From NCBI RefSeq assembly GCF_014873755.1, contig NZ_JADBEG010000001.1, forward strand, positions 9,212,501 to 9,276,500: a stretch of DNA of 64,000 nucleotides, in the 5' to 3' direction. The position numbers were made by a program, and so were the translations under genes. The notes beneath the pieces were generated by a model. That model worked only from the letters and a program-made list of their open reading frames with translations. It ran no database searches and had not been told where the DNA came from. The stretch is from Amycolatopsis lexingtonensis. GTDB lineage: Bacteria; Actinomycetota; Actinomycetes; Mycobacteriales; Pseudonocardiaceae. This document shows positions 16,449-24,298 of the stretch, in pieces. Each line of letters begins with the position of its first letter. Positions within the stretch are counted from its first letter, which is position 1.

Positions 16449-17645
16449 ATGCGCGTTCCCGCTGCCTCGGACGGCTCGGTGTGGGCCCGGCTGCCGCACG
16501 AACTCGGCGACGCCGTGCGCCCGCGGATCCCGGAGATCGCCCGTGCCTGCGTCGACGCCGTCGCCACCGAGGTTCCGGAATATTCCGGGATTTTCGGCCC
16601 CGGCCCGGGGCGCGTCGCCGCGATCGAGCAGACGCGGCGCGGGATCGAGCGCGACATCGACCGCGTCGGCACGCCCGCGATGTGGCAGGCCGACCGGCTC
16701 GCCGAGTTCCGCGGCCACGGGCGCGCGGCGTTCCACAATGGCCTCAGCCGCGAGTCCGTGCAGGCGGCCGTGCGCGTGTCGAGCCGGGTGACCTGGCGGT
16801 GGATCGCCGACGTCGCACGGGAAGCCGGCCTGTCCGGCGACGTCCTCTACGGCGCGGCCGAGGGCATGTTCGCCGACGTCGAGACGTCGATGACGGCGGT
16901 CGCGGAGGGCTACAGCGCGGCCGAAGCGGCGGTGTCCGGCACCGGCGAACGCCACCGCCGCCTGCTGCGCACCCTCCTCGGTGGCCGCACACCGGCCGAA
17001 GTGGACGGTCTGCTCGCCGCCTCCGGGCTCCCGGTGCCTTCGCGGGTGGCCGCGGTGGCGTTCCGCGCGCTGCCGGGCGCCCCGGAGTTCCCGCCGGGCC
17101 TGCTGCCCGAGCACGTCCCGGCCGACCCATCGGGCGACCCGCCGGCCGCACTGACCCCGGCCCCGGACACGGACCTGGCGGGCCTGTCCGCCCTCCCGGC
17201 CGGCTGGACGGCGGCGGTCGGCCCGCTCGTGCCGTTGGCGTCGGCGCCCGAGTCGTTCCGGGTGGCCCGCCGCGCGGCCGACCTGGCGGCACGCGGGCTG
17301 CTGGACGCCCCGGGCCCGGTGATCTGGTGCCGCGACCACGTGACGACGCTGCTCCTGCTGGCCGACGAGTTCCTGGTGACGCAGCTCGCGGAGACGACGC
17401 TGGAGCCGCTGTCGGGCCTGTCCGGGCGGCGCCGGGAGCAGCTCGCGGAGACCTTGCTGGCGCTGGTCCAGACCCGGGGGAGCGCGCCCGAGCTGGGCCG
17501 GCTGCTCGACCTGCACCCGCAGACGATCCGGGCCCGGCTGAAGAAGCTGTCGGAGCTGTTCGGGGCCCGCCTGGACGACCCGGGCGAGCGCCTGCGGCTG
17601 GAGCTGGCGCTGCTGGCCGAACGGGCACTGCCGAACCACGACTGA
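16449..17645 (+). CDS. PucR-type helix-turn-helix regulator, paralogue 4
   Basis: 398 residues. Same order as the other three: helical sensor (LPHELGDAVRPRIPEIARACV), central domain with WCRDHVTTLLLLADEFLV, and HTH (GSAPELGRLLDLHPQTIRARLKKLSELFGARL). It is the only one of the four on the plus strand and the most divergent in its first half. ATG 16449 follows a GTGGAGGAC box. The upstream region has a clear promoter and inverted repeat. Confidence 0.82.
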   Translation: MRVPAASDGSVWARLPHELGDAVRPRIPEIARACVDAVATEVPEYSGIFGPGPGRVAAIEQTRRGIERDIDRVGTPAMWQADRLAEFRGHGRAAFHNGLSRESVQAAVRVSSRVTWRWIADVAREAGLSGDVLYGAAEGMFADVETSMTAVAEGYSAAEAAVSGTGERHRRLLRTLLGGRTPAEVDGLLAASGLPVPSRVAAVAFRALPGAPEFPPGLLPEHVPADPSGDPPAALTPAPDTDLAGLSALPAGWTAAVGPLVPLASAPESFRVARRAADLAARGLLDAPGPVIWCRDHVTTLLLLADEFLVTQLAETTLEPLSGLSGRRREQLAETLLALVQTRGSAPELGRLLDLHPQTIRARLKKLSELFGARLDDPGERLRLELALLAERALPNHD

Positions 17646-17650
17646 CCGGA

Positions 17651-17990
17651 GGTCATGAACGACCCTTTCACCGCGTCCGGTGACAGGGTCTCGGCAAAGT
17701 CGTGGCCGTGCGGTCTGACTGGCGGCGCGGGGATGTCATGAACGGGTCGTTCACCTCACCAGACGACCTGAACGAGTCATTCACGACATCACGGCCGGGG
17801 TCCCGGCAAAGTCACGCGGCCGGGCCACTCTGCCGTCGGTGACCCGCTCGCCCGACGTCTTGAATGACTCATTCAGGTCTTCGGAGGTCCTGAATGAGTC
17901 ATTCAAGACGCTGGTGCAACGCTGCGGGCTGCACCGACGCGACTTTGCCGGAGCCCTGGCGTCCGGCGAGGTGAACGACTCGTTCATGAC
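17651..17990. repeat. Array of dispersed hairpin repeats, family B, locus 1
   Basis: This 434-nt gap between a PucR gene and a GNAT gene has no protein gene but holds several related palindromes. The clearest has perfect 21-bp arms (17857-17877 and 17889-17909, core TGAATGACTCATTCA) around an 11-nt loop containing TTCGG. A looser hairpin spans 17732-17790 (TGAACGGGTCGTTCA type), and single arms lie at 17651 and 17966. Between them recurs the box CCGGCAAAGTC or its complement (17691, 17803, 17939). The best hairpin recurs unchanged at 50623. Confidence 0.8.
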
Positions 17991-18079
17991 GTTGCGGGCC
18001 GCCGGACCGGCCCGAGTGGACTGGTCCATGCCGCTCGGATCGGCACTGCCGAGCCACGACTGACCCTAAGCTGGCCGGC

Positions 18080-18784
18080 ATGACCGGATTGCTCACCGAG
18101 CGGCTGCGGCAAGCCTGCGAAAACGCCGTCGCGATGTGGACCACCCTGGCGCACGCCCGCGGCGACCGCGTCCTCGACCGGCCCGGCTTCACCGCGGTCG
18201 ACGGCCGCCGCTTCCGGATCATGCTGCGCACCGGTGAACCCGACGAGAGCACGGTCCAGGAGCTCACCGAGCTCGCCCGGGTCAAGCGGGCCGACGGCCG
18301 GACCGTCGTCGTCGAGGATCCCTTTCGCGTGCTCGACCTCGACGACCTCGGCATGACCGCGGGGCAGCTGCCGGTCATGGTGCGCGAACCCGCGCCCGTG
18401 CCGGACGACGGGACCGTCACCCGCGTCCGGACCGCCGCCGAGCTGGCCGTGGCCGAAGACCTCGTCGTCCGCGGCTTCCCGCTGGAGGAGTACCAGCCCC
18501 TCGAGCCCGGGCACGTCTTCCCGGCCGCGCTGCTGGACCAGGCCGTCTTCCTCAAGGGCGGCGAAGGCGCCTGCGTCACCATGGACCACGGCGGCGTCGG
18601 CGGCGTCTACTGGGTCACCACGCTGCCGGAACACCGCTCGAAGGGCGTCGGGCGGGCGCTCATGCACGCCGTCCTACGGCACTTCGAGGACCGCCCCGTC
18701 ACGCTGACCGCCGCCCGGGCCGGGAAGCCGCTCTACGACAAGCTCGGGTTCACCACACTGGGGGACGCCAACTGGTGGCGCTGA
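18080..18784 (+). CDS. GNAT-family N-acetyltransferase
   Basis: 234 residues. The C-terminal half is a GNAT domain with the acetyl-CoA pyrophosphate motif in VYWVTTLPEHRSKGVGRALMHAVL (about residues 174-197) and a final LYDKLGFTTLG strand. The N-terminal half is a second degenerate GNAT-like lobe, as in two-lobe GNATs. Substrate unknown. Its last 111 nt overlap the opposite-strand GtrA gene. Confidence 0.75.
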   Translation: MTGLLTERLRQACENAVAMWTTLAHARGDRVLDRPGFTAVDGRRFRIMLRTGEPDESTVQELTELARVKRADGRTVVVEDPFRVLDLDDLGMTAGQLPVMVREPAPVPDDGTVTRVRTAAELAVAEDLVVRGFPLEEYQPLEPGHVFPAALLDQAVFLKGGEGACVTMDHGGVGGVYWVTTLPEHRSKGVGRALMHAVLRHFEDRPVTLTAARAGKPLYDKLGFTTLGDANWWR

Positions 18785-19207
18785 CCGCGGGAACACCCAC
18801 CGCCGGTAGCCGTACCAGCGGAACGCCGTCCCGGCCACCGTGCCCAGCACCATCCCCGCGACGAAGTCCGCGATCTCCTGCGCCACGAACCCCACGTGCG
18901 GGACCGCCAGGAGCAGCACGTACCGCGACACCAGCGGCGGCACCAGGTTCACGGCCACCGCACCCGCGTTGACCGCGAAGAACAGCGTCGCCTCGCGCAG
19001 CCGCCGGTGCCCGCCCCGGCCCGCGAACGACCAGCGCCGGGACAGCAGGTACGCGAACGCCGTCGAGGCGATCGTGGCGAGCGCGAGCGCCGTCACCGGC
19101 TTCTCCCGGAACACGGTGAGCTTCAGGCTGTAGTCGCCCAGTAGGGTGACCCCGTACGCGGCCGAGCCGACGACGGCGAAGCGGAGCAGCTCTCGCGGCT
19201 CGGGCAT
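18674..19207 (-). CDS. GtrA-like membrane protein
   Basis: 177 residues from ATG 19207, which has a strong GGAGGA box 4 nt upstream. Four membrane helices in the GtrA/DPMS pattern (LLRFAVVGSAAYGV, VTALALATIASTAFAYLLSRRWSF, ATLFFAVNAGAVAVNLV, FVAGMVLGTVAGTAFRWYGYRRWVF). GtrA-like proteins act in the transfer or flipping of prenyl-linked sugars for cell-wall glycans. The domain ends at about residue 145; the last 32 residues are encoded antisense to the GNAT gene and look like arbitrary extension. Confidence 0.82.
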   Translation of the reverse strand: MPEPRELLRFAVVGSAAYGVTLLGDYSLKLTVFREKPVTALALATIASTAFAYLLSRRWSFAGRGGHRRLREATLFFAVNAGAVAVNLVPPLVSRYVLLLAVPHVGFVAQEIADFVAGMVLGTVAGTAFRWYGYRRWVFPRSAPPVGVPQCGEPELVVERLPGPGGGQRDGAVLEVP

Positions 19208-19246
19208 GGTTCCTCCAGGTGACGCCGACAGGGTGGAGGTCTTTCG

Positions 19247-19849
19247 ATGGCACGCAAGGGCGAGGGGAGCGAGCTGCCCTCGGTCGCCGAACTGGTGAAC
19301 CTCTCGCAGACGAAGCCGCTGATGATCCGCGGTGAACTCGACGCGAAGCTCGCCGAAGAACCCGAGCCCGAGCCCGAACCCAAGCCCGATCCGCTCGCCA
19401 TCCTCGACGCCGAACTGGCGGCGCCGGAGCCCGACGACGAGCGCCCGCGGGACGCGCCGCCCGCCGACACCTCGCGCCGGACGAAGCCGTTCATCCTCGC
19501 CGCGGGCGGGGTGGTCGCGCTCGGGCTCGCCGCCGTCGTGCTGCTCCAGCCGCACCAGGTCGGCGGGACGGCCGTGCCGCCGCCCGGTGCGTCCGCCTCC
19601 GTTCCGCCGCCGACCTCCAGCGAGGCGGTGGAGACGATGAGCGCGTCCGCGGCGCCGCCCCCGCTCACCGCGGAGGTGCACGACTCCCCGGCGAAGAAGC
19701 CGAGCGCGCCCGCCGGTGCGGGCCGCAAGCCCGCGGGCCCGGCGACGACGGCGGCGCCGCCGCCGGACCCGCAGGACCAGTGGCGCGAGTACGTCAGCTC
19801 CGTGATCAGCTCGTGGCAGCAGCGCCCCCACGGCGGACGCGACCGCTGA
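19247..19849 (+). CDS. Single-pass membrane protein with Pro-rich tail, unknown function
   Basis: 200 residues, no recognised domain. A charged cytoplasmic part with a run of acidic Glu-Pro repeats (about residues 43-50), one membrane segment (PFILAAGGVVALGLAAVVLL, about 82-101), then an outside Ala/Pro/Ser-rich tail ending in a short helix QWREYVSSVISSWQQ. GGAGG precedes ATG 19247. Divergent from gtrA with a 39-nt gap, so both may serve the envelope. Confidence 0.6.
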   Translation: MARKGEGSELPSVAELVNLSQTKPLMIRGELDAKLAEEPEPEPEPKPDPLAILDAELAAPEPDDERPRDAPPADTSRRTKPFILAAGGVVALGLAAVVLLQPHQVGGTAVPPPGASASVPPPTSSEAVETMSASAAPPPLTAEVHDSPAKKPSAPAGAGRKPAGPATTAAPPPDPQDQWREYVSSVISSWQQRPHGGRDR

Positions 19850-21040
19850 TCAGCAGTTCGAACTCGCCGGCTTGCCCTCGATCCGGTCCTTGACGAAGGC
19901 CAGGACGTCGGCGTTGCCGGTGTAGACGAGCGTGATGTGGTCGGTGTCGTAGGTCTTCCACGTCTCCGCCACGCCGGCCGCGCAGTACGCCTTGTGCAGC
20001 GCGTCGGCCTGCGCGAACTGCACCAGCTGGTCGCCGGTGCCGTGGTACTGGAACACCGGCACCTTCGGCGGGGTGCCGCCGAGCTTGTTCTCGTTCAGCC
20101 GGGCCACCCACGCGGGCTTGATGTAGCCCGGGCCGGTCGTGTAGTCCGCGATCTTCTGGTTCGCGTACGTCGTGAGCAGCTCGAAGGTGCACGCGCTCTG
20201 CTTCATTTCGGCGAGCTTCGCGCGGCCGTTGTCGCTGAGGAACGAGTCGAGCTGCAGCTCCGGGTAGGCCTGGTCGAGGCCCAGCAGCGCGTAGGCGAAC
20301 ACGCCGAACCCGAACTTCCCGTCCAGCTGCAGCGTCACCTGGACCAGGTCGGACGGCACGCCGCCGGCCGCGATCCCGGCCAAGTTCAGTTCGGGCGCGT
20401 ACGTCGGCTGCAGCTCCCCGGCCCACGCCGCGGCGCCGCCGCCCTGGGAGTAGCCGCGGAAGACGACCTTCGACGTCGAAGACAGCCCGGCCGCGGTGAG
20501 CCGCTGGGCCGCGCGGACCCCGTCGATCACCGCCGGGCCTTCGGAGCGGTCCACGACGTAGGTCGTCTTCGGGGTGCTCTGGTAGCCCTCGTAGTCCGGG
20601 ACGGTGACGGCGTACCCGGCGTCGAGCAGGTCGTCGAGGCCGGGCTGCTCGTAGAACGCGCCGATGTCGATCATCTTCGACGGCGTGCAGGCGAACGCCG
20701 GCCCGTGCGTGCCGGGGTCGAACGAGACGATCGGGGCGGTGGCCCGGTTCGCGGTCTTGGGCACCAGCACGGTGCCGGTGACCGCGTCGGGCTGCCCGAG
20801 CGCGTTCGTCGACAGGTACATCACCTGCCACGCGTCGACCGACGCCTTGCGCGGGCCCGCGTTCGAAGGGCGCCAGCGCAGCACATCGCCCGGCTTGCCC
20901 GCGGGCAGCGGCGACGGCGGCGTGTAGAACGAGTCGTCGAAGGGGCCGGTCCCCTCGGCGGGCGCCGCCGAAGCCGCGGGGGCGAGCGCCGTCGCGAGGA
21001 CCACCGCCGCCAGCGCGGCGAGCACGCGGCGGGCGGTCAC
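19850..21040 (-). CDS. Secreted lipase of the LIP family
   Basis: 396 residues with a Sec signal peptide (MTARRVLAALAAVVLATALAPAASAA). Alpha/beta-hydrolase with nucleophile motif GYSQGG (Ser 198), acid in YHGTGDQLV and catalytic His in DTDHITL. Overall layout fits the secretory triacylglycerol lipase (LIP, PF03583) family of actinobacteria and fungi. Its ATG overlaps the preceding lipoprotein stop by 4 nt, so the two are translated together. Confidence 0.85.
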   Translation of the reverse strand: MTARRVLAALAAVVLATALAPAASAAPAEGTGPFDDSFYTPPSPLPAGKPGDVLRWRPSNAGPRKASVDAWQVMYLSTNALGQPDAVTGTVLVPKTANRATAPIVSFDPGTHGPAFACTPSKMIDIGAFYEQPGLDDLLDAGYAVTVPDYEGYQSTPKTTYVVDRSEGPAVIDGVRAAQRLTAAGLSSTSKVVFRGYSQGGGAAAWAGELQPTYAPELNLAGIAAGGVPSDLVQVTLQLDGKFGFGVFAYALLGLDQAYPELQLDSFLSDNGRAKLAEMKQSACTFELLTTYANQKIADYTTGPGYIKPAWVARLNENKLGGTPPKVPVFQYHGTGDQLVQFAQADALHKAYCAAGVAETWKTYDTDHITLVYTGNADVLAFVKDRIEGKPASSNC

Positions 21041-21600
21041 GCGCCGCTCCCGTAGACGCGCTTGCAGGTCGCGGACTCGCTGAAGGCCAGGTCCAGCTCG
21101 GGGTTCGCCTTGAGGTCCTTGATCGGGCCCTCCGGGTCGGCGAGCTGCCCCATCGTGGCGTCGGCTTCGGAGATGACCTTCCGCAGGCTGGCGTCGTCGG
21201 TGACCTTGGCCTGCTCCATCTTGGTCTTCGTCTCACCGACCTTCGCCTTGGTCTCGGTGAGGTTGCCGGTGGCTTTGTCCACTGCGGACTGTCCATCCGG
21301 GACAGGCGGGACGCCGGCCCCGCGGATGCCGCCCGCCATGTCGTCGAGGGCGGAGCCGAGCCGGGTCAGGAAGTCGACCATCGCGTCCCGGGTCTTCACC
21401 GGGTCGGCGTTGTCGACGGCGGGCGGCTGGGCCAGCTTCGCCGAACCGGCGGCCACGCCGGTGCACACCTTGTCGACCCAGGCGAGTGCCGCCGGGTCGG
21501 CGTGCCGGCCGGGGTCGGCGGGGGCTTCCGAGCCACAGGCAGCGCACGACAGAAGTGCGGTCGCCGCCATTGCGAGCACCGCGCTGTGCATTCTTTTCAT
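21037..21600 (-). CDS. Small lipoprotein of unknown function
   Basis: 187 residues from ATG 21600. Type II signal peptide with a lipobox near LSCAAC (mature Cys at about residue 19 or 22). The rest is helical and charged, with a Lys/Glu-rich stretch TETKAKVGETKTKMEQAK. No known domain seen. It is translationally coupled to the downstream lipase, so it could be a chaperone-like or partner protein for it; this is a guess from context. Confidence 0.7.
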   Translation of the reverse strand: MKRMHSAVLAMAATALLSCAACGSEAPADPGRHADPAALAWVDKVCTGVAAGSAKLAQPPAVDNADPVKTRDAMVDFLTRLGSALDDMAGGIRGAGVPPVPDGQSAVDKATGNLTETKAKVGETKTKMEQAKVTDDASLRKVISEADATMGQLADPEGPIKDLKANPELDLAFSESATCKRVYGSGA

Positions 21601-21823
21601 GGGTTTCGAAGCTACGCGGCGCGGTTGTGCGCGAGCAAGGAGAGAATGACCGGTTGGCACGTGCGTCAACATTCCGCGGCGGGGAGTTGTCACGCGCGTC
21701 AGCGGTTCGGCGACCACGCTGTGCTGGGGAAACCTTCCCCGGGCTGCTAGGAACTCGTGCGTGATGGCGTGCCGGTGTGACAATTTGCCGGTACTGCGTG
21801 GCGTTTTCACCAAAAGCTCTTGA

Positions 21824-21905
21824 TTGACGCCATCGGCACTCGTTAGCTTACGGTCGGTCGCGATTCTCGCTGAATGTGCGCGCCGTTTCGTATCACTGTT
21901 GATAC
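21824..21905 (+). promoter_or_regulatory. Possible promoter and small palindrome before the DUF6801-like genes
   Basis: In the 319-nt divergent gap after the lipoprotein start, TTGACG (21824-21829) is followed 17-18 nt later by CTTACGG, a passable promoter, and GTATCA-CTGT-TGATAC (21890-21905) is a 6-bp inverted repeat just before the ribosome-binding site. The rest of the gap shows no gene. Confidence 0.35.
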
Positions 21906-21919
21906 ACGGAAGGACCATC

Positions 21920-23146
21920 GTGAGTCACCCAAGAGGGAAGAAGAAGTCGGTCGCGGCCGCCGCGGCCGCCGGCGCGGTGGGGCTCGTCGCCACCGCGCTC
22001 CTCGTCGGGGCGCAGACCAGCGCCGCCGACCCGATCTCGCTGACGCTGAACTACCACTGCACGTTCCCGCTGGTGGGGTCCCAGTCGCTGAAGGTGGTGA
22101 TCAACACCGACCTGCCGACCACGGTCAACACCGGGCAGCCGACCGGCGCGTTCGACATCAAGGCCGTGTCCACGATCAACGCGGACACCGTCTCCGGCCT
22201 GAGCCTGATCGGCGCCACGACGCTCGAGGGCACCGCCACCGCCGCCGCGACCGTCGCGGCGCCGAGCCTCAACCTGCCGGTCAGCGTCCCGATCACGCTG
22301 GACAAGACGAACATCCCGGCCTCGGGGGAGATGAACATCAACGCGGCGGGCAAGACGCCGTCGCTGACGTTCACCCAGCCCGGCCAGGCGAAGATCACCG
22401 TCGGCGACCTGAACCTCAAGGTCACCCCGCGCAAGGCCGACGGCTCGGTCACCGGCATCACGCCGGACGGCACCATCGACGCGCCCTGCACGCAGGACGC
22501 CGGCCAGAACAACACCCTGGCCACCATCACCATCAACGGCGGCGGGACGACGACCCCGCCGACCACCACCCCGCCGGTGACCACGCCCCCGACCACCACG
22601 CCGCCGGTGACCACCCCGCCCACCACGACCCCGCCGGGCCCCGGCATCAAGTACTCCTTCGGCATCACCGGCCAGACCGCGCTGAAGGCGCTCGGCAGCA
22701 CCGCGCCGATCAAGGGCTCCTTCGACGCCGACGTCAACCTGTCGGCCAAGACCTTCGTCGGCAACCTGGCGCTGGACCCGACGCACACCGACTTCAAGCT
22801 CCTCGGCTTCCTGCCGGGCAGCTCGGACGTCAAGGTCGTGCAGAACGGCCCGCAGACCGGTGAGCTCGTGGGCACCGGCTTCAAGGCGCACATCAAGTTC
22901 GACACGTTCCTCACGCAGGTGAACCTGTTCGGCTTCCCGATCAGCAGTGACCCGAAGTGCGGCACGGTCTCCCCGTCGACCAGCGAAATGACCACCGGTC
23001 CCGACTTCGACCTGCTCAAGGGCGGCAAGCTGTCGGGCACCTACTCGCTGTCGGCGCTGCAGAACTGCGGCGCGTTCAACGACTACATCAGCGCGTTCGC
23101 CAAGAGCGACGGCAACTCGCTGGACCTGGTGCTCGCCAAGAAGTGA
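21920..23146 (+). CDS. Secreted DUF6801-like protein with Thr-Pro linker, copy 1
   Basis: 408 residues from GTG 21920 (AAGGA 8 nt upstream). Signal peptide through about residue 36, then two beta-rich domains joined by a Thr/Pro/Val linker of about 35 residues (22546-22640). The first domain opens with the family-like block NYHCTFPLVGSQSLKV; the second contains Cys pairs and ends GNSLDLVLAKK. The pattern recalls DUF6801 surface proteins; function unknown. The next gene encodes a shorter paralogue without the linker. Confidence 0.7.
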   Translation: MSHPRGKKKSVAAAAAAGAVGLVATALLVGAQTSAADPISLTLNYHCTFPLVGSQSLKVVINTDLPTTVNTGQPTGAFDIKAVSTINADTVSGLSLIGATTLEGTATAAATVAAPSLNLPVSVPITLDKTNIPASGEMNINAAGKTPSLTFTQPGQAKITVGDLNLKVTPRKADGSVTGITPDGTIDAPCTQDAGQNNTLATITINGGGTTTPPTTTPPVTTPPTTTPPVTTPPTTTPPGPGIKYSFGITGQTALKALGSTAPIKGSFDADVNLSAKTFVGNLALDPTHTDFKLLGFLPGSSDVKVVQNGPQTGELVGTGFKAHIKFDTFLTQVNLFGFPISSDPKCGTVSPSTSEMTTGPDFDLLKGGKLSGTYSLSALQNCGAFNDYISAFAKSDGNSLDLVLAKK

Positions 23147-23155
23147 TCCGGACTA

Positions 23156-23186
23156 CCGGCCCCCGTCGCGCCGCGGCGGGGGCCGG
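23156..23186 (+). terminator. Strong GC hairpin between the two DUF6801-like genes
   Basis: A 14-bp stem with a 3-nt loop (arm CCGGCCCCCGTCGC, one G-T pair) sits 10 nt after the stop of the first gene. It lacks a clear T-run, so it may attenuate or protect mRNA rather than fully stop transcription, and could set different levels of the two proteins. Confidence 0.5.
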
Positions 23187-23211
23187 TGCCATGCCCCCGA
23201 AGGGAAAACCC

Positions 23212-24264
23212 GTGCGGAAAGCCCGGTCGTTGCTCGCGGCGGCCCTCGCCTGCCTGGTGCTGCCGCTCGCGGCCGCGCCCGCGCACGCGTCGACGCCGAT
23301 CACGAAGAAGCTGAGCTACACCTGCCCGTTCCCGTTGATCGGGCTGCAGCAGCTGGACGTGGAGATCAAGGCGTCGTTCGACGTGCCTTCCGCGCCCGGC
23401 GGCACCTTCACGACGTCGGACCTCGCGGTCTCGGTGACCGTGCCCGACAAGTCCACCCGCGGCCTGGCCCTGGTCGGCGCGGCGAGCATCGAAGGGACGG
23501 CGTCCGCAGGGGTGACGCTGACCAACGGCCCGCTGACGCTGCCACTGGCCCTGCCGCTGACCGTGGCGAAGACGGCGGTGCCGGCGTCGGGGCCGTTCAC
23601 CACGAACGCGACCGGCTCGGTCCCGCCGGTGCAGCTGCCGAACGCGGGCAAGACGGCGCTGACGATCGGCGGCTTCAGCACCCGGCTCACGCCGAAGAAG
23701 GCCGACGGCTCGTTCACCGGGCTCGGCTCGTTCACCTCGGACTGCACGCTCGACGCCGGCCAGGACCCGGTGCTGTTTTCGTTCGACCTCGGAACGGCCG
23801 CGCGCGATTACCGCGTCACCGGCACGACGACGCTGAAGGCGCTCGGCGCGACCGCGCCGATCACCGGCTCGTTCACCGGGTTCAGCCCGGCGTTCGACCG
23901 GACGCGGGCGGAGTTCAAGGTCTTCGGGTTCGTGCCCGGAACAGCCGACCTGCAGTTCAGCCCGGACGGCCCGCAGACCGGCGAGGTGGCGGGCGACGGC
24001 TTCGTGGCGCATTCCCGGCTGGCGCTGGCGCTCCCGCAGGTGACGCTCTTCGGCTTGCCCGTCGCCGACGCGGGGTGCCGGGCGAGTACGTCGATCCCGG
24101 TCGAGCTGCGCACCGGCACCGGGTTCACCCTGGCCGCCGGTGGTCCGCTGACCGGCAGCTACACGATTCCGGCGCTGGCGGACTGCGGTGCGTTCACCGC
24201 GTACCTCAGTTCGCTGGTCCAAAGTGACGGCAACACGTTCGCCGTCACGTTGGCCGCACGCTGA
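23212..24264 (+). CDS. Secreted DUF6801-like protein, copy 2
   Basis: 350 residues from GTG 23212 (AGGGA upstream; ATG 23191 is an alternative seven codons earlier). Signal peptide ends at about AHA-S, residue 24. Opens with LSYTCPFPLIGLQQLDV, aligning with the NYHCTFPLVGSQSLKV of copy 1, and keeps matching blocks such as TLDAGQD, TTTLKALGATAPI and DCGAFTAYLSSLVQSDGNTF. It lacks the Thr-Pro linker. The pair looks like a tandem duplication. Confidence 0.7.
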   Translation: MRKARSLLAAALACLVLPLAAAPAHASTPITKKLSYTCPFPLIGLQQLDVEIKASFDVPSAPGGTFTTSDLAVSVTVPDKSTRGLALVGAASIEGTASAGVTLTNGPLTLPLALPLTVAKTAVPASGPFTTNATGSVPPVQLPNAGKTALTIGGFSTRLTPKKADGSFTGLGSFTSDCTLDAGQDPVLFSFDLGTAARDYRVTGTTTLKALGATAPITGSFTGFSPAFDRTRAEFKVFGFVPGTADLQFSPDGPQTGEVAGDGFVAHSRLALALPQVTLFGLPVADAGCRASTSIPVELRTGTGFTLAAGGPLTGSYTIPALADCGAFTAYLSSLVQSDGNTFAVTLAAR

Positions 24265-24298
24265 CCGGGATTCACCTCGACCGGGTAACTGTGTCGGG

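Noticed and set aside
17646..18079. Small protein-coding frames in the hairpin array
   Set aside because: The frames consist mostly of the palindromes read through, with no ribosome-binding site or recognisable domain.
19806..21296. A 496-codon minus-strand frame over the lipase and lipoprotein
   Set aside because: Another frame of the same strand gives a lipase with full triad and a coupled lipoprotein; this one is Arg-rich and domainless.
22546..22640. Short tandem repeat array resembling CRISPR-like DNA
   Set aside because: It is the coding sequence of a Thr-Pro-Val linker in a secreted protein. The similar run at about 37310-37490 is another such linker.
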